DNA of 64,000 nucleotides from Bryobacteraceae bacterium. Its GTDB lineage: Bacteria; Acidobacteriota; Terriglobia; Bryobacterales; Bryobacteraceae. Of the stretch, positions 20,397 to 27,784 are shown piece after piece (positions within the stretch are counted from its first letter, which is position 1; each line of letters starts with the position of its first letter). The stretch lies in the NCBI GenBank assembly GCA_029975915.1, contig JARKOC010000034.1, positions 62,001-126,000 of the forward strand. Direction: 5' to 3'. A program made the translations under genes and the position numbers. The notes under the pieces are model-generated. The model was not told the DNA's origin. It made no database searches and saw only the letters and a list, made by a program, of their open reading frames with translations.

Positions 20397-21139
20397 GCGG
20401 CATCGCGGCGGGTCAGTTCGGAGACGGTCAGAAACTCATAGCCCTGTTCGAGCCACATTGGCACGAGCCGCCGGATCGCTTCGATGGTCGGCGTGATGTC
20501 GGGCCGCATGGTGAGTTCACGCCCGTCGTGGAAGCATAGTATCGCGCCAGGACGCGCCTTTCTGCTCATGCGGGCGACGATCTCGTCGGCGTCCAACAAC
20601 CAGTCGCGGGCGATCGCGGTCCACATCACGCCCATCAGCCCCAGTTTCTGCTGCGCCGGCGCCAGACCAGGCCAGCGGACGCCGAACGGGGCGCGGAACA
20701 GCGTTGGGGTGATGCCGGTTGCCTCTTGAATGCTGACCTGAGCCCTCGCGAGCTGGTCGTGGATAAATTTGGCCGAATGAAGATACAGCGCCTGGTGGGT
20801 ATCGCCGTGGTTGCCGATTTCGTGCCCGCGCCGTGCCACTTCGGCCGCCTCGGTTCGCAGCCTGCGGGCGTGGAAACCGCATTGGAAGAACGTCGCCTTG
20901 ACGCCAAACTCGTCCAGAACATCGAGAAGGTCCCGGGTCGATTCACTGGGCCCGTCGTCGAAGGTGAGCGCAATCGCGCGCCGCGTGCTTGGCCCCCGCC
21001 AGACCGAAGGCGCGAACATTCGGGACGAGCGGCCCCGCACGCCCCAAGCCATCACCCCGCCGGCCGCACACACCACCGCCAGCGCTTCGAGGACCATGCC
21101 GTGCATGATACCACCGCCGCCGCAGGCCGGGTTAGCCAT
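20393..21139 (-). CDS. Polysaccharide deacetylase (NodB domain), membrane-anchored
   Basis: 248 aa. A hydrophobic N-terminal segment (residues 15-33) precedes a NodB homology domain: TFDDGPS (D61, D62) and GNHGDTHQ (H111, H115) give the metal triad. Such enzymes remove N- or O-acetyl groups from polysaccharides or peptidoglycan, here probably at the outer face of the membrane. ATG at 21139 is taken; a later Met12 (21106) preceded by GGTGGT is an alternative. It follows the sulfotransferase-like gene by 9 nt on the same strand, suggesting an operon. Confidence 0.9.
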   Translation of the reverse strand: MANPACGGGGIMHGMVLEALAVVCAAGGVMAWGVRGRSSRMFAPSVWRGPSTRRAIALTFDDGPSESTRDLLDVLDEFGVKATFFQCGFHARRLRTEAAEVARRGHEIGNHGDTHQALYLHSAKFIHDQLARAQVSIQEATGITPTLFRAPFGVRWPGLAPAQQKLGLMGVMWTAIARDWLLDADEIVARMSRKARPGAILCFHDGRELTMRPDITPTIEAIRRLVPMWLEQGYEFLTVSELTRRDAA

Positions 21140-21148
21140 TCGGCTGGG

Positions 21149-22975
21149 TCATTGAGCCGGCGTGTACAGGTCCCTCATCCGGAATGTACGGTACTCGGGC
21201 GTCGGGGTGGAGAACCGCCATTGAATCTGGCCGTCCTCGCCGGTCTCCATTGACACGGCGGCCATCTGCCCCGCCGGCCCGAACACAAGCCCTGAATTGA
21301 AGTGAAAGCCGCCGTCCTCCAAGCGTTGCGCCGATCCGAGCGCCGGAGCGTAGACGCCCAGGTCGGCGTTGAGTAATAAGGTGGCGGTCATCGTGTTTTC
21401 GTCTAACTGCCAGCGCTGCCCGCGGCTGTGGGCCTGGCGATCGCTGGCCCGCCTCGTGTTGCCGTTGTCATAGACCAGCAGAGTCCCATCATTGAGAATG
21501 CTCGCATCGTGCTGATGGGAAGGCCATGGCCAGGGATCATCTGAAGCCGGGGCAAAATCGCCATTGCGTCCGAAGCGCCATAGAACCTCGCCCCAGGCAA
21601 CTCCTTTTTGATAATCGACTTTCAAAATCTGATCCTGGTGGCGCATCGAGACGAGAATATTGCCGTCGGGACCTAATTGCAGCGAGTTGGAATGCAGCCA
21701 ATCGTTGGCCTTTGGAGCCAGGTAGAAGGGCGGGCATCCTCCTCCGGTTGGCGTGCAGGTTTCCCCAAGCACAGCGGTTTGCCGCGGATCCAGGTGCTCA
21801 AACGAATCCCAGGCCCAGGTCACCTCAAGTTCCTGGTTCAGCACCAGAATTGTGTCGCCGATGACATCGATGTCGCCTTCCCCTTGGATGTCACGCAGGA
21901 TCCGCTCGCTGCTGGCCAACACCAGCAACTGCCCGTCCGGCATCTCGAGAGCCTCATGATGGAACCCTGTGATTTCGTGGACGCCCATGGCGCGAAGTTG
22001 CTCGTTGATGCGGGCCGCATTCGTTTCTTTCAACGTGATGCCCACGAGATCGAACATCCTCACCGCCTGATGCTCGGTCCCAAGCGACGGATCCTGCACG
22101 ATCCCCAGAAACCGTCCTCTGGATGCCGGGCGCGTGAGCGACGAGATGCCGCCGGCATAATACCAGACCAGATTGCCCTCCAGATCGTGCGCCGCCGTCA
22201 TCTGGCCAAGCGAGCTCTGAAGAAGCACCCCCGGCTTGCCCGCGCCTGCGGGCGAAACCTGAACGGGTGCAACCGGTGATTCCACTTCCGGCGTCGTGAA
22301 CAGGAGTGGCTCCCCCTGTTCAAGGCGGTCGCCCTCCATCACTTCCTGCCAAACTGAGTATGTAGCGGCGGACTTCAATCCGGCGATCAAGAAGTTCATG
22401 GATGTCCGGCCGTCGCATGCAATGGGGGGCGCTGATGCAGATCCACCGCCTGCTGGCAACTGCCACCGCACCGTCATGCTCGCCCCAGCGGAGCAGGGCG
22501 GCGCCGAGTACATGAACACCAGCGGGTGCCAGGTGGCTGTAACAACCGGTGTCTCTCCGCCTGTCAGTGGCGTGAACTCGAAGCCGGCCACGATTGACGC
22601 CGATTCGCCCGTGCCAGAATCCTTGACGGTCAGTTCGATCTCACGGAATCCTTCACGGTCAAAGGCGGACCAAATGAGTTCCGGATTCGGGCCAAAATCA
22701 CGGATAACGGAGAAGGGTCCGTCGCCTTGCCGGGCGCGGAACCTGTATTGGAGCGGTCCGCCGCTATCGGTTTGCCCCTCGGCGGTCCAGATCACAATCG
22801 TGCCGAGCGGCGCCGGCGACTCAACGTTCGCCGTCAACTTCACGACCGGCTGGGCCGCGGATACCCACGTCGCACACAGCAAAATTAGCACGGCGCGCAA
22901 AACTGACAAATTCGGATAGATTGTCTTGATCCAGGTGACATCGTCGCCTCCTTGGATAGATAATTCATCGTCCAT
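21149..22975 (-). CDS. Exported arylsulfate sulfotransferase-like protein (ASST)
   Basis: 608 aa from the ATG at 22975, supported by AAAAGGAG just upstream; the frame opens at 23005. Signal/anchor VLRAVLILLCATWVSAA at about 25-41, then an Ig-like domain and a six-bladed propeller. The residues that form the ASST active site are visible: HHE (339-341), WLHSNS (H428), SMRHQD (R445) and HQHDA (H489), in the order of E. coli AssT His252, His356, Arg374 and His436. ASST moves sulfate between phenols in the periplasm through a sulfo-histidine. A TATAAT-like -10 lies at 23011-23016 on the minus strand. Probable operon with the deacetylase gene. Confidence 0.85.
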   Translation of the reverse strand: MDDELSIQGGDDVTWIKTIYPNLSVLRAVLILLCATWVSAAQPVVKLTANVESPAPLGTIVIWTAEGQTDSGGPLQYRFRARQGDGPFSVIRDFGPNPELIWSAFDREGFREIELTVKDSGTGESASIVAGFEFTPLTGGETPVVTATWHPLVFMYSAPPCSAGASMTVRWQLPAGGGSASAPPIACDGRTSMNFLIAGLKSAATYSVWQEVMEGDRLEQGEPLLFTTPEVESPVAPVQVSPAGAGKPGVLLQSSLGQMTAAHDLEGNLVWYYAGGISSLTRPASRGRFLGIVQDPSLGTEHQAVRMFDLVGITLKETNAARINEQLRAMGVHEITGFHHEALEMPDGQLLVLASSERILRDIQGEGDIDVIGDTILVLNQELEVTWAWDSFEHLDPRQTAVLGETCTPTGGGCPPFYLAPKANDWLHSNSLQLGPDGNILVSMRHQDQILKVDYQKGVAWGEVLWRFGRNGDFAPASDDPWPWPSHQHDASILNDGTLLVYDNGNTRRASDRQAHSRGQRWQLDENTMTATLLLNADLGVYAPALGSAQRLEDGGFHFNSGLVFGPAGQMAAVSMETGEDGQIQWRFSTPTPEYRTFRMRDLYTPAQ

Positions 22976-23101
22976 AGCTCTCCTTTTGAGACGGCAGGGA
23001 CTCAACTTGTATTATAGGAAATCCTGGGTGCAGCGCTGCCCGTGAACGGAAGTCCCCTGTTGACTCATCACCGTTTGTCGATTCTGTCTGTGAATTCATG
23101 T

Positions 23102-23136
23102 AAAAAGAGGCCGGATGCTGGTCAGGCATCCGGCCT
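23102..23136 (-). terminator. Rho-independent terminator of the MoeA-like gene
   Basis: Perfect 11-bp stem AGGCCGGATGC (23108-23118) / GCATCCGGCCT (23126-23136) with a 7-nt loop; read on the minus strand it is followed by CTTTTTA. It lies about 140 nt after the MoeA-like stop codon. Confidence 0.85.
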
Positions 23137-23211
23137 GTCAGGAGTTACGCACAGTGCTCGGAGGCACACTGCACGTCTTCGGAGGAGTCTCTGCGTATCG
23201 TGAGTTCCTTC

Positions 23212-23247
23212 GTCCGTTCGTCCTTGTCCGTTCGTCCTTGTCCGTTC
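23212..23247. repeat. Short tandem repeat, 14-bp unit, 2.6 copies
   Basis: Unit GTCCGTTCGTCCTT at 23212-23225 and 23226-23239, then GTCCGTTC at 23240-23247. It lies in the 3' untranslated region of the MoeA-like gene. No coding or regulatory role is visible. Confidence 0.85.
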
Positions 23248-23276
23248 CACCCTTATCGGCGATTGCCGGCTCCGTG

Positions 23277-24257
23277 TTAGCTCAAAAGTCCTCCATGCCC
23301 GAGCCCGGCGATCTCCCACCCCGACACCCGGTATCGAGCCAGAAGCGGGGGCAAAATTACGTCCAGTACGTTCGATTTCGCTGACCGGAAGCACCCTGGA
23401 GACGAAACCACCGGGGTCGTGTCGCGGTAGCCCAGCAGCGTCAGGACACCTGGCTCTACCGGTGCAAGAAACTTCTCAATCTGGCAGCCTGCGCGCGCCA
23501 TGGCGCGTCCCACGGCATCCTCCGGGCCGGCAGGAGACGTCGTCGAGGCGATCAACACCGTCGCCGGCTTGGCGCTCAATAGGTGTTCGAGCCCTTTGAA
23601 CACTCGCTCTTCATCTTCGGCGACAGCCAAACTCAGCTTTGGAGTGATCCCGAATCCGTCCAGACGCTGCCTCACAACAGATTCGAAGAATTGCCGGGCG
23701 CGGTCGCCCGAGTGAGCGTCACTGTAAAGTATCGCCACAGACGGCGACTGGAATGGCCTTGCCTGCAGTAGAGGACCTCGCTCTTCCAGCGTACAGAGAA
23801 CCGAATTGAATTGGTCCCTAGGTACGGCAAAGGGACTGCTCTTCACCGTGGCAATCCGCTCTCCCGCCTTGATGTACTTGAAGTTGCGAGCTGTCGCGAT
23901 GACAATTGACGCCGTGCAGTTGATCTGCCTTAGCAATTCGTCATCCACAAGCGCGCAACAGTCTTCTGTTGCCAGAAGGTTGGCCCTGCCACCGGGAGCG
24001 GGCCGGATCTCAATGCTCCCGCAGGCGATTCGTTTGGCAACGCCTAGCACCGCCTCCGCCTCGGGAACCTCTCCATCCTCCAGTTCCGTCACCCAGACAC
24101 TCCGCATTCCTTCGTTGGCCAGCAGGGCGACGTCTTCTCCGCTAATCAGGTGCCCTTTTGGCAACAACTTCTTGCCCCCGGGCCTGAATATCGTGCAGCA
24201 GAGGACCCGACCGGCCGCCTGGCTGATTTCCACCGTTTGCGCTCGCATCGCCGACAA
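23277..24257 (-). CDS. MoeA-like molybdopterin-binding domain protein
   Basis: 326 aa, shorter than MoeA (about 400). The first half has the GKKLLPKGHLISGEDVALLANEG pattern (in part) shared with MoeA domains and CpdA-like molybdopterin enzymes; the C-terminal half is a MogA/MoeA-type Rossmann domain (PSVAILYSDAHSGDR, ATVLIASTTSPAGPEDAVGRA, then the PVEPG loop and a DTTPVVSSPGC strand). It is probably a MoeA paralogue in molybdenum cofactor insertion or regulation. No other moa or mob gene is in the window. Runs of Ser/Thr in place of Gly-Asp near the PVEPG loop suggest divergence from true MoeA. Confidence 0.65.
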   Translation of the reverse strand: MSAMRAQTVEISQAAGRVLCCTIFRPGGKKLLPKGHLISGEDVALLANEGMRSVWVTELEDGEVPEAEAVLGVAKRIACGSIEIRPAPGGRANLLATEDCCALVDDELLRQINCTASIVIATARNFKYIKAGERIATVKSSPFAVPRDQFNSVLCTLEERGPLLQARPFQSPSVAILYSDAHSGDRARQFFESVVRQRLDGFGITPKLSLAVAEDEERVFKGLEHLLSAKPATVLIASTTSPAGPEDAVGRAMARAGCQIEKFLAPVEPGVLTLLGYRDTTPVVSSPGCFRSAKSNVLDVILPPLLARYRVSGWEIAGLGHGGLLS

Positions 24258-24384
24258 CCCCCACCGGAGCGTTTCTGTCTCTTCCCTCGACGGGGAAGCT
24301 TACACTGCACATAGTGGGGGCCACCGCGCATTCCTCTCAGCTCTTGGCTGTTTAATGTCAGAGGAAAGAAAGATTAACCCAACT

Positions 24385-24903
24385 TCAGGCCGGAAGCCGC
24401 ACCAGTGACGGCGAGGGACCGCCTATCCGGTCGAGGCTCGCTCCTGGCTTCAGCGCCTTCATGACCGCGATTTCGTCGCATGCCTGGAACTTGGGGCAGC
24501 GCAGGCAGTCCTTCCACGCTTTAAGAGGAAGTTCATCCCGGTGCACCTCGCGGTACCCCAGTTTGGCGAAGAAACCAGGCACGTAAGTAAAGGCAAAGAC
24601 CACATCCAAGTCAAAGCAGTGGGCCTCTTCGTCGAGCGCGTCCATGAGAGCCCGGCCCGCTCCGCCACCCTTCAAGTGCGGCTGCACTGCCAGTGACCGC
24701 ACCTCCGCCACGGCGGGCCCATAGAAATGGAGCGCCGCGCATCCAACCACCCGGCCGCTCTCATCCTCGATGACGGTGAAATCCCGCACGCCCTCGGCCA
24801 ACTCAAACTCGTTGCGCGGCAGCATGATGCCGTCCCTGGCATAGCCGTTGATCAGGGCCAGCATCTCCGGGATGTCTTTCATTGTCGCCTTGCGTGTCTT
24901 CAC
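24385..24903 (-). CDS. GNAT acetyltransferase, ArgA-like (N-acetylglutamate synthase candidate)
   Basis: 172 aa. GNAT fold with the acetyl-CoA loop in LAVQPHLKGGGAGRALMDAL. The C-terminal CLRCPKFQACDE motif is typical of stand-alone N-acetylglutamate synthases found next to arg genes. Position confirms this: third gene in argC-argB-GNAT, 3 nt after argB. It would make N-acetylglutamate from glutamate and acetyl-CoA, the first step of arginine synthesis. I leave the symbol blank because the family name differs between authors. Confidence 0.85.
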   Translation of the reverse strand: MKTRKATMKDIPEMLALINGYARDGIMLPRNEFELAEGVRDFTVIEDESGRVVGCAALHFYGPAVAEVRSLAVQPHLKGGGAGRALMDALDEEAHCFDLDVVFAFTYVPGFFAKLGYREVHRDELPLKAWKDCLRCPKFQACDEIAVMKALKPGASLDRIGGPSPSLVRLPA

Positions 24904-24906
24904 TGC

Positions 24907-25680
24907 TCAGCCCCTGTACATCCTCGTGCCTGCCGGCGCTCCGCTTGCCAGTGAGCCCAGGATTCCCGCTCGCGCCCCCGGAGCGATCACCACCTCCTCC
25001 ACTCCACGCTCAAGCGCATCGCAGGCCGCATTCAGCTTGGCCTGCATCCCGCCGGTGGCGACCCCACTTTCGATCAACGCCTGTGCGCCGGTTGAACTGA
25101 GACGCGCCAGTGTCTCACCATCCTTTCCTCTTACCCCTTCCACGTCGGTCAGGAAATACAACCGGGAAGCGCCCCACCCCGCGGCGCAAGCCACGGCCAT
25201 TTGGTCGGCATTGACGTTGAAAACCGTCCCTTTGCGATCGCCCGCGACACATGCGATCACAGGCAGGAAGCCGGATCCGCACAGAGCCTCCAGCAACTCT
25301 GGATTGACCTTCGAGATACGCCCAACCTGGCCCAACTCGGCGCTCAGTTGTTCGGCTTCAGCTAGCGCCGCGTCGATCCCGCTAATGCCCACGGCCCGCG
25401 CCCCGGCCGCCACCAGGGAAGCCGCTAGCGATTTGTTCACTGAACCTGTAAACACCTTGAGCAGCGCATCCACCACTTCCGGCGTCGTGACGCGCAGTCC
25501 GCCTGAAAACCGGCTCTCCACACCCCGCTCGGCCAAGAATCGCGTCATCTGTTTCCCGCCGCCGTGAACCACCACCACTTGCCCCGATTCCAAGTGGAAC
25601 GCGGCGATCTGAGCCGCCAGTTCCGACTTCGACTTCTCGTCGTCGAGCAACGTGCCACCGAGTTTGATCAGCGTCTTCAC
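24907..25680 (-). CDS. argB: Acetylglutamate kinase
   Basis: 257 aa, near the length of the E. coli enzyme. Amino-acid kinase fold with LIKLGGTLL at the N-terminus, VVVHGGGKQ for the phosphate loop, VNADQMAVACAAGWGA for substrate binding and SGVATGGMQAKL near the end. It phosphorylates N-acetylglutamate in the cytoplasm. Lack of the N-terminal helix seen in arginine-sensitive hexameric enzymes suggests a dimer without arginine feedback. It overlaps argC by 4 nt and is followed 3 nt later by the GNAT gene. Confidence 0.95.
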   Translation of the reverse strand: MKTLIKLGGTLLDDEKSKSELAAQIAAFHLESGQVVVVHGGGKQMTRFLAERGVESRFSGGLRVTTPEVVDALLKVFTGSVNKSLAASLVAAGARAVGISGIDAALAEAEQLSAELGQVGRISKVNPELLEALCGSGFLPVIACVAGDRKGTVFNVNADQMAVACAAGWGASRLYFLTDVEGVRGKDGETLARLSSTGAQALIESGVATGGMQAKLNAACDALERGVEEVVIAPGARAGILGSLASGAPAGTRMYRG

Positions 25681-26684
25681 AGCAAGCCCGCCGTTTCATC
25701 GAACCCAAACATCAGGTTCATATTTTGAATCGCTTGTCCGGCTGCTCCCTTCACCAGGTTGTCGATCACCGATACCACCACTCCTCGCCCGTTCGAGGGA
25801 TCGAACTTGAACCCGATGTCGCAGAAATTTGTGCGTTGCACGCTCATCAGGTCAGGAATGGCGCCCGGAGCGTAGATCCGGACAAATGGCTCGTCCCGGT
25901 AGGCTGAGGCGTAAATGCCGGCCAGTTCCGCTGGGTCCTTGATGCGCGGTGCGCGGAAATAGATCGTCTCCAGAATCCCACGGTCGCAGGGGATCAGTTG
26001 TGCGGTGAAGGAGAACTCGGATTCCTCCAGCCCGGACACCATCAGCACCTCGGCCACATGCCGGTGGTCCAGTATCGAATAGGCCGAGAAGTTCCCGGCC
26101 ACTTCGCAGAAGCTCGTCTTCAGGCTGGGTTTCCGGCCGGCGCCGGATACGCCGCTCTTCGCATCGCAGACGATGCCGGCAGCCCGGTCAATCAGGCCCG
26201 ACCTCACTAGCGGCGCGATTGCAAGATTCGCCGCCGTCGGATAGCACCCTGGATTCGACAGCAGTTGCGCATGCGGAATCTGTTTCCGGTTGAGTTCGGG
26301 CAACCCGTAGACAGCCTTTTCGAGCCATGCGCCAGCCGTGTGCGATTCCTTGTACCAACGAGTGTAATTCTCCACCGTCCTCAACCTGAATGCGCCGCTC
26401 AGGTCGATCACCTTGATGCCGCGGTCAAGCAACCCTGGAGCCATCTCCATGGAGACTTCGGGCGGAGTCGCCAGAAAGACCGCCTGAATGCCCGACGCGC
26501 TGATCGCCTCGACGTTAGCCCCGATCCGCTCGGGACCCTTGTACCCCAAAGGTAGCGGGCGTTCGGCAGGGTCCTGGCGATGCTCCAACAGGATTGGTAT
26601 CACCTCATCGTGGCGGGCGAGCAGTTGAACTAACTCGGCTCCACTGTAGCCGCGAAATCCGACAATCCCTACTTTGACGCTCAT
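25677..26684 (-). CDS. argC: N-acetyl-gamma-glutamyl-phosphate reductase
   Basis: 335 aa. NADP Rossmann motif VGIVGFRGYSGAELV, catalytic C147 in SNPGCYPT, and the usual KSGVSGAGRKP and HRH segments. It reduces N-acetylglutamyl phosphate to the semialdehyde, step three of arginine synthesis. First gene of the operon argC-argB-GNAT. Translation may start at the ATG at 26684; a 7-codon ORF ends in the same ATGA. A long inverted repeat with TGAAT words sits 24 nt upstream and is the obvious operator. Confidence 0.95.
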   Translation of the reverse strand: MSVKVGIVGFRGYSGAELVQLLARHDEVIPILLEHRQDPAERPLPLGYKGPERIGANVEAISASGIQAVFLATPPEVSMEMAPGLLDRGIKVIDLSGAFRLRTVENYTRWYKESHTAGAWLEKAVYGLPELNRKQIPHAQLLSNPGCYPTAANLAIAPLVRSGLIDRAAGIVCDAKSGVSGAGRKPSLKTSFCEVAGNFSAYSILDHRHVAEVLMVSGLEESEFSFTAQLIPCDRGILETIYFRAPRIKDPAELAGIYASAYRDEPFVRIYAPGAIPDLMSVQRTNFCDIGFKFDPSNGRGVVVSVIDNLVKGAAGQAIQNMNLMFGFDETAGLL

Positions 26685-26704
26685 GATGGAATCCTGACGC
26701 TCAT
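26681..26704 (-). other. Micro-ORF MSVRIPS overlapping the argC start
   Basis: ATG at 26704, codons for M-S-V-R-I-P-S, stop TGA at 26683-26681 sharing the argC ATG (ATGA). It arises because TGACGCTCATG is present twice (26675-26685 and 26695-26705), 20 nt apart. The Arg codon is AGG. It may be a chance duplication or a short leader; nothing in the sequence proves translation. Confidence 0.3.
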
Positions 26705-26707
26705 GCG

Positions 26708-26735
26708 ATATTTATTCATCGATATGAATAAATAT
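26708..26735. promoter_or_regulatory. Inverted repeat, probable ArgR-type operator of the arg operon
   Basis: Perfect 12-bp arms ATATTTATTCAT (26708-26719) and ATGAATAAATAT (26724-26735) around CGAT. The arms contain the TGAAT/ATTCA words of ARG boxes, but in divergent orientation (ATTCA before TGAAT), so each side could be half of an imperfect box. It sits 24 nt upstream of argC; a TTGACA lies farther upstream at 26767-26762 on the minus strand. No argR gene is in the window. Confidence 0.65.
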
Positions 26736-26825
26736 ACCATACGTCGGCTCCTCCAGCCAGTTGTCAAAGTGTGCGTCTCCGCAATACGGCCAGTTCCGAG
26801 TGGACCTGGAGCAAGGACGGCTCCA

Positions 26826-26864
26826 AAAACAATCCGGGCGTCCACACAGCGTGGACGCCCGGAT
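26826..26864 (-). terminator. Rho-independent terminator of the PEP-CTERM gene
   Basis: Perfect 14-bp stem ATCCGGGCGTCCAC (26832-26845) / GTGGACGCCCGGAT (26851-26864) with loop ACAGC; on the minus strand it is followed by TGTTTTTGG. It starts 24 nt after the PEP-CTERM stop codon. Confidence 0.9.
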
Positions 26865-26887
26865 CGTCAAAACCAACTGAAACAGAA

Positions 26888-27544
26888 CTAACCGCGTTTG
26901 CGGCGAATCAATGGGAGTGCCGCCAGAGCCAAACCGACCAGCGCGAAAGTTGCAGGCTCGGGGATCGCGTTGTATGCCTGGACGTCCGAATCCACGAAGT
27001 CAAATTGCAGACCGGCTGGATTCCCCGCTGTGACATCGCTATTCCACACGGTCACCACGATTTCATTCAATCCCGATTGGAATCCGTTTCCTACACCCGT
27101 GGTGTAGTAACTCATCGCGCCGCCGGCCCAACCGCCGCCGCCGCCGCCAATCTCAGTTCCGTTGAGATAGACGCTAACGATCTCGTCGTCGGCCGCGATC
27201 CCGTAGTCGAACCAGGCCGTAGCCGGATTGAGGCCGGGACCCAGGGTAAACGACAGCGAGTAGGTGTAGTTGCCGCCAGGGTCCGCTCCAAGCGGATTCG
27301 TGTTGTAATTTGCCTGCGGCGAGATCCACTGTGACGTCGCAGTGTTCGGCGTCCATACGCCGTTGCCAATCGGGAATCCCGTGGTCTGCGTAACGTAGGG
27401 CGTGCCCTCACCGTCGAGCACCCAGTTCAACTCAGTGTTACCCGGAGTAGAACCTGCGCCTGTGCTGTAAAGCCCGACGATCGGCATTGCCATGACAAGG
27501 CTCGCTGCAGCCATCGCCAGGACCATCAACTTCATTACTCTCAT
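26888..27544 (-). CDS. PEP-CTERM sorting-domain exported protein
   Basis: 218 aa from the ATG at 27544, supported by GGAGG 7 nt upstream; the frame is open to 27757. Signal peptide within MKLMVLAMAAASLVMAMP, a beta-rich body with a Gly run and NGTEIGGGG segment, and a C-terminal sorting signal: PEPATF, hydrophobic helix ALVGLALAALPLI, then RRKR. Such proteins are cut by an exosortase and anchored or released in the exopolysaccharide layer. No exosortase is in the window. It has its own promoter and terminator. Confidence 0.9.
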   Translation of the reverse strand: MRVMKLMVLAMAAASLVMAMPIVGLYSTGAGSTPGNTELNWVLDGEGTPYVTQTTGFPIGNGVWTPNTATSQWISPQANYNTNPLGADPGGNYTYSLSFTLGPGLNPATAWFDYGIAADDEIVSVYLNGTEIGGGGGGWAGGAMSYYTTGVGNGFQSGLNEIVVTVWNSDVTAGNPAGLQFDFVDSDVQAYNAIPEPATFALVGLALAALPLIRRKRG

Positions 27545-27614
27545 CTGAACTCCTCCAGCCTCCAGTAGCGGCACCACGGGGTTCTTCTTACCCGCTCTGT
27601 TCATGCCTCCTCTG

Positions 27615-27643
27615 ATTCTAGAGTGGAGCACGGCAATTTGCAA
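27615..27643 (-). promoter_or_regulatory. Sigma-70-type promoter of the PEP-CTERM gene
   Basis: On the minus strand TTGCAA (27643-27638), 17-nt spacer, TAGAAT (27620-27615), giving a 5' leader of about 65 nt. Upstream, GAGTATTCC-like words occur three times between about 27677 and 27750 in alternating orientation, a possible activator site. Confidence 0.65.
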
Positions 27644-27784
27644 AGAGAATTTTGGTACGAAGATGCTAGGACCCTGTGAGTATTCCTCTTGGCGCCTTGC
27701 TTTTAGTACTGGAGTATCTAAAAGTACTATCCAGGCCGGAATACTCCGAACTGGCATGTGGATGCCTGCCTGCGGCGGATCTGC

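Larger units (their letters stand above)
22976..23276. other. Intergenic stretch with promoter, repeat and terminator
   Basis: 301 nt without a gene. It holds the promoter side of the sulfotransferase gene (minus strand -10 TATAAT at 23016-23011, weak -35), a strong hairpin at 23108-23136 and a 14-bp tandem repeat at 23212-23247. I see no further ORF or RNA gene. Confidence 0.6.

Noticed and set aside
23212..23247. CRISPR-like array
   Set aside because: 14-bp tandem units without spacers and only 2.6 copies.
26708..26735. Rho-independent terminator
   Set aside because: AT-rich stem with no T tail for either strand; located directly upstream of argC; an operator is more likely.
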